Source: Rhynchonema sp. JSB1_4 (taxonomy: Eukaryota > Nematoda > Chromadorea > Monhysterida > Xyalidae). From it: a DNA stretch of 64,000 nt. The stretch spans positions 1-64,000 of the forward strand of contig JASAMV010003545.1 in NCBI GenBank assembly GCA_030248065.1, written 5' to 3'. Numbering within the stretch: position 1 is the first letter of the stretch; the number at the start of each line of letters is the position of its first letter. Both the position numbers and the translations under genes were made by a program. Shown here in pieces: positions 61,401-64,000 of the stretch. Below the pieces are notes generated by a model. It ran no database searches and was not told the origin of the DNA. It worked only from the letters and a program-made list of their open reading frames with translations.

Positions 61401-63681
61401 TCTGTTTTCCAGCCGATCACCTAAAGCGTGGTGCCCACTCGTTGATCGAAGTCATGTACAAATGCCTGGAATGTCTACCTGACAGCGTGGTGCCTGCAAA
61501 GTACACGACAACGTTCCTCACTGCATCTGCAAACGCTAATGCTTGTTGGCAGGTTGTGATTTATTGTATTTGTTGGAGTTGTGATTTGGGGTTTTTTGTG
61601 GTTTTTACTTGGCGCTGAAGGGGCAGACTGAATCAGATCTCAGGAGTCGGTCAGGTTGTAACGGCGCGAAACATGAGCTGGATGTTTGTATGTTATTGTG
61701 CACCGGTTTTTTATTGCTTGTCTATTCGTGGTTGAAAACGCGTGGCAAAAAGTTCCAAAATATTATTTCATTTGATTAGAAATCATTTTTGATTTCGAAT
61801 GTCAAACACCCCCCCCCCCCCCAATGCCATTTTCAGGCCATCAACCTGCTGTCGGCACCTCATCGCGACACTTTTGAGTACTTGATCGAGTTTATGAAAG
61901 CCGTTATCGCACATCAGGGCAACAATCGCGTCGAACTGGAAACATTGGGTTTGTTTGTGCTTTTCGTATGTTCATGTTCCGGACTAGCTTACATCTGGGA
62001 TTCGACAATGTCGGGTGTCGGCACGGCATCTAAAAAAGTGTATCCTCCCTGGTGTTGAGTGTCGGCACTGAAACGGTGTAGGTGTTGGGTGTCGGGTGTT
62101 CCTCCGATCCCTGCGTGCAACTGGTCCACCATGAGCGATCAGTCACAAAACCATAACCGGTATCCTGTGTGGCGTTATCGAACTTGGGTGATCCGAGCGG
62201 GGTTTACCACGTGACTGCTATTGACGATGCTGTATTTCAAGATTTGTTCGTGCTTTATCGCCGGTGGAAATCACTTGCTTGTGGGCCGGTAAAATTTAAA
62301 AAAAATATTCTAAATGCAAACGGTCCTGGTGGGTGATCAAGTCATATTTCACCCAACAACCGACTCTATCGCCATAGTGCCTGTTGACCACCAGAAAGAC
62401 CATCGAACTTTTTTCCAGCGTCAATTTTCGGCGAGCTGCTATTCCGCGTCGATGTTTCACCGAACAACGCACAACAGTACAGGGCTGGCGATTTGAAGCT
62501 GCGCGTGTCGCAGGCGCAACGATTTGTCATGAATTGTATCATCCAGGTATGGCGTTGGCGTGGCTGGCGGAGTGGAACAATGAACGTGATCAACTTGATG
62601 GCAGGGTTTTTTTCAAAATGGGCCACTGGCCCATTGGTGGCTCATTTGCCAAATATCTAGTGGCTCATTCTTACTTAAGTACTGGCTCCCTGAAATTCTC
62701 GTGGCTCATTGTGGCTTACTTGCCAACAGTGTAGTGGCAGGCACATGGTTGCAAGGTACCTTTGGGGGGATGGATCCAGATGGTTGCAAGGTACCCCTAC
62801 CCAGCCTCCGGAAGGTTGCAAGGTACCCCTAGGTCCGAAAAAGGGGTGTTTTTGCATGCATTATACTGCAAAATTGGCCAAAAAATGGTACTTTTTTGCA
62901 TTTTGGCCGAACATTTGCCTAAAATAGCAATTGTATGGAGGTTTGCGCGCGGGGCGCGCGATTTTGGGGTTTTGAGTTCGAAAAAGACCAATTTTTGCCT
63001 ATGAAAACCATAAATTGATGGTTGCAAGGTTCCCTCCGGGATGGTTGCAAGGTACCTACCCTTCCCCCCATCCCCCCAAGGGGTGGTTGCAAGGTACCTA
63101 CACCTTAGGGGGGGAATCCCCCCAGCCACTACACTGCTTGCTAAAATATCTTGTGGCTCATTCAAAATTTTTAGTGGCCCAATGAGCCACCATTAGTGGC
63201 AAAAAAACCCTGCTTGGTGAGGATCGGACCGGTCCTCTGTACTGATCACATGACTTTTTTGCATTTTAGGATATTCAAAAATTTAGTGGTGCTGCTGATC
63301 TCGACCAGCGTGAAAGATGTTCCCCGTCCTAAAATGAATAACTTTTAAGCCGGACGAAATTATTGGCTGTTAATTGATATGCGTTCTATAGTTTGTTGTT
63401 ATACTACTGCAGCCAGTGTCGCATCAGATTTCTGTTCGCAATTTTGATCGGGTCATGTCAGCGTGAAACATGAAGAGACTGTCACGTAATGCAATAACAG
63501 TGGCGTACCGTTATTCAACTAATTTGACACAAAAATAATGAATTCTTGTTTATTTCAGGATAAACCGGGTTCATTGAAGCCCTCAGCAAGTGCCCATATT
63601 GTCACCAACAATAACTTGGCCACGTCTGAACCCCCTAGAGGAAAGTCACCGTCAAGGGATGATTGGGTTACATTCACGTAG
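49414..63681 (+). CDS. OCRL: OCRL/INPP5B-type inositol polyphosphate 5-phosphatase with ASH and RhoGAP-like domains
   Basis: Exons: 49414-49511, 50529-50633, 50901-51015, 54476-54592, 55393-55574, 56904-57021, 57155-57267, 58187-58328, 58682-58792, 59241-59420, 60007-60106, 60179-60303, 60396-60506, 60711-60795, 61413-61552, 61837-61948, 62419-62546 and 63559-63681. All phases agree and they sum to 735 codons. The family removes the 5-phosphate from PI(4,5)P2 in endosome/Golgi traffic and ciliary function. Visible motifs: FNVNG (39-43), FQELDL (69-74), GNKGG (146-150), SHLAAHE (167-173), catalytic WLGDLNYRL (210-218), PPAWTDRILYR (288-298) and SDHKP (318-322), followed by an ASH domain with a FxGVSLE-type end, LIDL (a remnant of the clathrin-box site) and RhoGAP with ASIFGELLFR (652-661). 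The N-terminal PH domain of vertebrate OCRL/INPP5B is not seen. The ATG at 49414 may be the start, or the frame may continue from an upstream exon through the acceptor at 49397. Confidence 0.95.
49539..49861. mobile_element. hAT-like MITE in OCRL intron 1
   Basis: The termini CAGTGTAGTTCCTGG and CCAGGAACTACATTG are flanked by GTGTGGAC and CTGTGGAC (7 of 8 match). The interior consists of the AT and G-rich blocks seen at 1-2907 and 44641-46260. This defines the CAGTGTAGTTCC box as a hAT-like end. Confidence 0.82.
50040..50209. mobile_element. Truncated hAT-like element in OCRL intron 1
   Basis: The right end GCGACACCACTG and interior words GGATACCCCTGG and ATACTAGGGGC match the complete element at 56356-56782. 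The left end is missing. Confidence 0.65.
51247..52439 (-). CDS. Three-exon gene nested antisense in OCRL intron 3; Ser/His-rich 194-residue protein
   Basis: Exons: 52439-52353 (ATG, 29 codons), 52288-52017 and 51472-51247 (stop). Phases 0 and 2 agree, with introns of 64 and 544 bp and donors GTAAAA and GTAAGA. Joined, they encode 194 residues. The start MGTGASSSEHDHHHDHSD has a Gly2 compatible with N-myristoylation. The middle is Ser/Arg-rich with basophilic kinase-type sites (RRTSLLHRRCSI, FQRRTSRGG). The C-terminal part is Ser/Thr/Lys/Glu-rich (KEEQ-type, SKERRQSLPM) and ends GVLEDL. It is predicted largely disordered, with no transmembrane segment or known domain. It lies wholly inside the 3459-bp intron 51016-54475 of the phosphatase gene on the other strand. 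A MITE-like inverted repeat overlaps its second intron (51540-51720). Confidence 0.65.
51540..51720. mobile_element. Short inverted repeat with 40-bp arms
   Basis: CTTGCTTGTTTGTTTTCTTT then GTCGGACGCAGTACCGCAGT on the left mirrors ACTGCGGTACTGCGTCCGAC then AAAGAAAACAAGC on the right. It falls across the antisense gene's second intron and next to its last exon, and could affect splicing or RNA structure. Confidence 0.7.
51730..51990. mobile_element. Relative of the AAAAAAACCCTG-ended hAT-like element
   Basis: GGTTTTTTTTTATAAATGAG then CCACTGGCTCAGTACTGGC resembles the left part of 62602-63212. A CGCGCGTAGCGCG core lies near 51919. The right end is not found. It lies in the second intron of the antisense gene. 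Confidence 0.5.
52440..54475. other. Remainder of OCRL intron 3
   Basis: No further exon is supported. A 156-codon frame at 53305-53775 (+) starts with ATG but lacks motifs and splice context. This region should contain the promoter of the antisense gene. I see no clear TATA box. Confidence 0.4.
54730..55085. mobile_element. Degenerate AAAAACG-rich element in OCRL intron 4
   Basis: Runs of TTTAAAAAAACGTTTTTCC resemble the interiors of the CAGGGTTGGG-ended elements, but termini and a target duplication are not recognisable. Confidence 0.35.
56356..56782. mobile_element. hAT-like MITE in OCRL intron 5, perfect 8-bp TSD
   Basis: The termini CAGTGGTGTCGTTGGG and CCCAACGACACCACTG are flanked by ATGCTAAC on both sides (56348-56355 and 56783-56790). 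The interior repeats GGATACCGGATACCC-type words and has a GCGCCAGCAAGCG core near 56590. Confidence 0.92.
57312..57600. mobile_element. Degenerate hAT-like sequence in OCRL intron 7
   Basis: GGGCGGTTCCAGTGGGC and GGGGCCTTGGCCCC at the left, with GTGCGCTTCATGCGTCAGAT in the centre, parallel the 46261-46620 element (GCGCGCTTCGCGTGTCACAT). The borders are not defined. Confidence 0.4.
58682..60303 (+). other. Region encoding the ASH domain
   Basis: Exons 9-12 (residues about 331-502) encode the ASPM-SPD-2-Hydin-like immunoglobulin fold that binds Rab GTPases in this family. FNFGTVKFLEPVVQTLVLRN aligns with the human FxFxNVKF...QLQ..N segment, and IEGQFAPTVFGVSLE with ISGNYLPSCFGTSLE. Confidence 0.8.
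60396..62546 (+). other. Region encoding the RhoGAP-like domain
   Basis: Exons 13-17 (residues about 503-694) encode the C-terminal RhoGAP fold. LSAPHRDTFEYLIEFMKAVI and ASIFGELLFR match its helices. In the family this domain lacks the arginine finger and binds Rac/Cdc42, Arf and APPL1-type partners. I see no arginine finger here, but the loop is split between exons. Confidence 0.8.
62602..63212. mobile_element. hAT-like element in OCRL intron 17, hosting a second element
   Basis: The termini CAGGGTTTTTTT and AAAAAAACCCTG are flanked by CTTGATGG and CTTGGTGA (6 of 8 match). The arms contain repeated GGCTCATT and AATGAGCC words. It is interrupted by 62727-63136. Confidence 0.75.
62727..63136. 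mobile_element. Nested hAT-like MITE
   Basis: The termini CAGTGTAGTGGC and GCCACTACACTG are flanked by CTTGCCAA and CTTGCTAA (7 of 8 match). The interior has GGTTGCAAGGTACC repeats in both orientations and a GCGCGCGGGGCGCGCG core near 62945. Confidence 0.85.
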
Positions 63682-64000
63682 CAAACAACTTGTTGTGTTT
63701 TGTCGTGAATTTTATCCTGTAGAATCTGGAGCTTTTATGGAATTTCATTCCTGCCTTACTAGCAAATAATATTTGAGTGCAATCTTGCGCTCTTTTTGCT
63801 CGAAATATTTGCATTAATTTATATTTTTACTTTATTCACACACTGTGTGTTGTGCTTATTTCCTGCTTGATTGTAAATTAACCGGTAACCAGGGAACTAG
63901 GATTTTAATTTACACATTTTTATACTGTTTGCATCTCGTTTTCATGGTTTTTACTGAAGTCATCCATTATTATAGGAGTGATTTTTGCAATTGTACATAT
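63682..64000. other. 3' flank of the OCRL-like gene
   Basis: AT-rich sequence after the stop codon, presumably the 3' UTR and intergenic DNA. No perfect AATAAA signal was seen; AAATAATATT near 63764 might act as a variant. Confidence 0.35.

Noticed and set aside
1..64000. CRISPR arrays, operons, ribosome binding sites, rRNA genes
   Set aside because: The sequence is eukaryotic with spliced genes. The regularly recurring words are transposon parts and not spacer-separated repeats, and no rRNA-like segment was recognised.

Overview
This is eukaryotic, almost certainly animal, nuclear DNA. Genes are split by introns of about 54 bp to 3.5 kb with GT/AG borders and T-rich acceptors, coding density is low, and much of the rest is made of small non-autonomous DNA transposons. 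A Jeb/HEN-1-like LDLa ligand and an OCRL/INPP5B phosphatase point to an invertebrate, perhaps an ecdysozoan. I cannot name the species. Every protein call below comes from reading the translations by eye, with exon phases checked by hand.

Layout. 1-3340: a 2.9 kb imperfect palindrome of G/C-rich repeat blocks, with a dispersed 19-bp word at its edge. 3340-8650: MITE copies, a hAT-like element and one weak two-exon coding candidate. 8829-12975 (+): a multi-exon, multi-pass membrane protein of SLC35/TMEM241-like type. 13272-16800: a perfect-ended MITE and unassigned coding-like segments. 16871-17188 (-): a small ORF. 17321-22182: two long inverted-repeat elements. 22942-23362: a MITE nested inside another MITE. 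23640-24837 (-): unrecognised multi-exon coding. 25579-30339 (-): a four-exon gene for a secreted protein with one LDL-receptor class A domain. 30340-49380: mostly gene-poor, with several hAT-like elements that have clear 8-bp target duplications, a 1.7 kb composite hAT-like element holding other elements, and a 745-bp direct duplication.

49414-63681 (+): the best-supported gene, an OCRL/INPP5B-type inositol polyphosphate 5-phosphatase with 18 visible exons. All phases agree and the joined frame encodes 734 residues: 5-phosphatase, ASH and RhoGAP-like domains, with no PH domain seen. Its 3.46 kb third intron holds a complete three-exon gene on the opposite strand (51247-52439), coding for a 194-residue Ser/His-rich protein with an N-terminal MG start. 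Several OCRL introns carry hAT-like MITEs.

The genes have no obvious shared pathway. The phosphatase would act on phosphoinositides in endosome/Golgi traffic, the SLC35-like protein in Golgi membranes, and the LDLa protein would be a secreted signal. Two further points stand out. The 8-mer ATGTTTCA/TGAAACAT occurs about 33 times against roughly 3-4 expected. A CGCGCG-type hairpin word recurs within several G-rich repeat elements.
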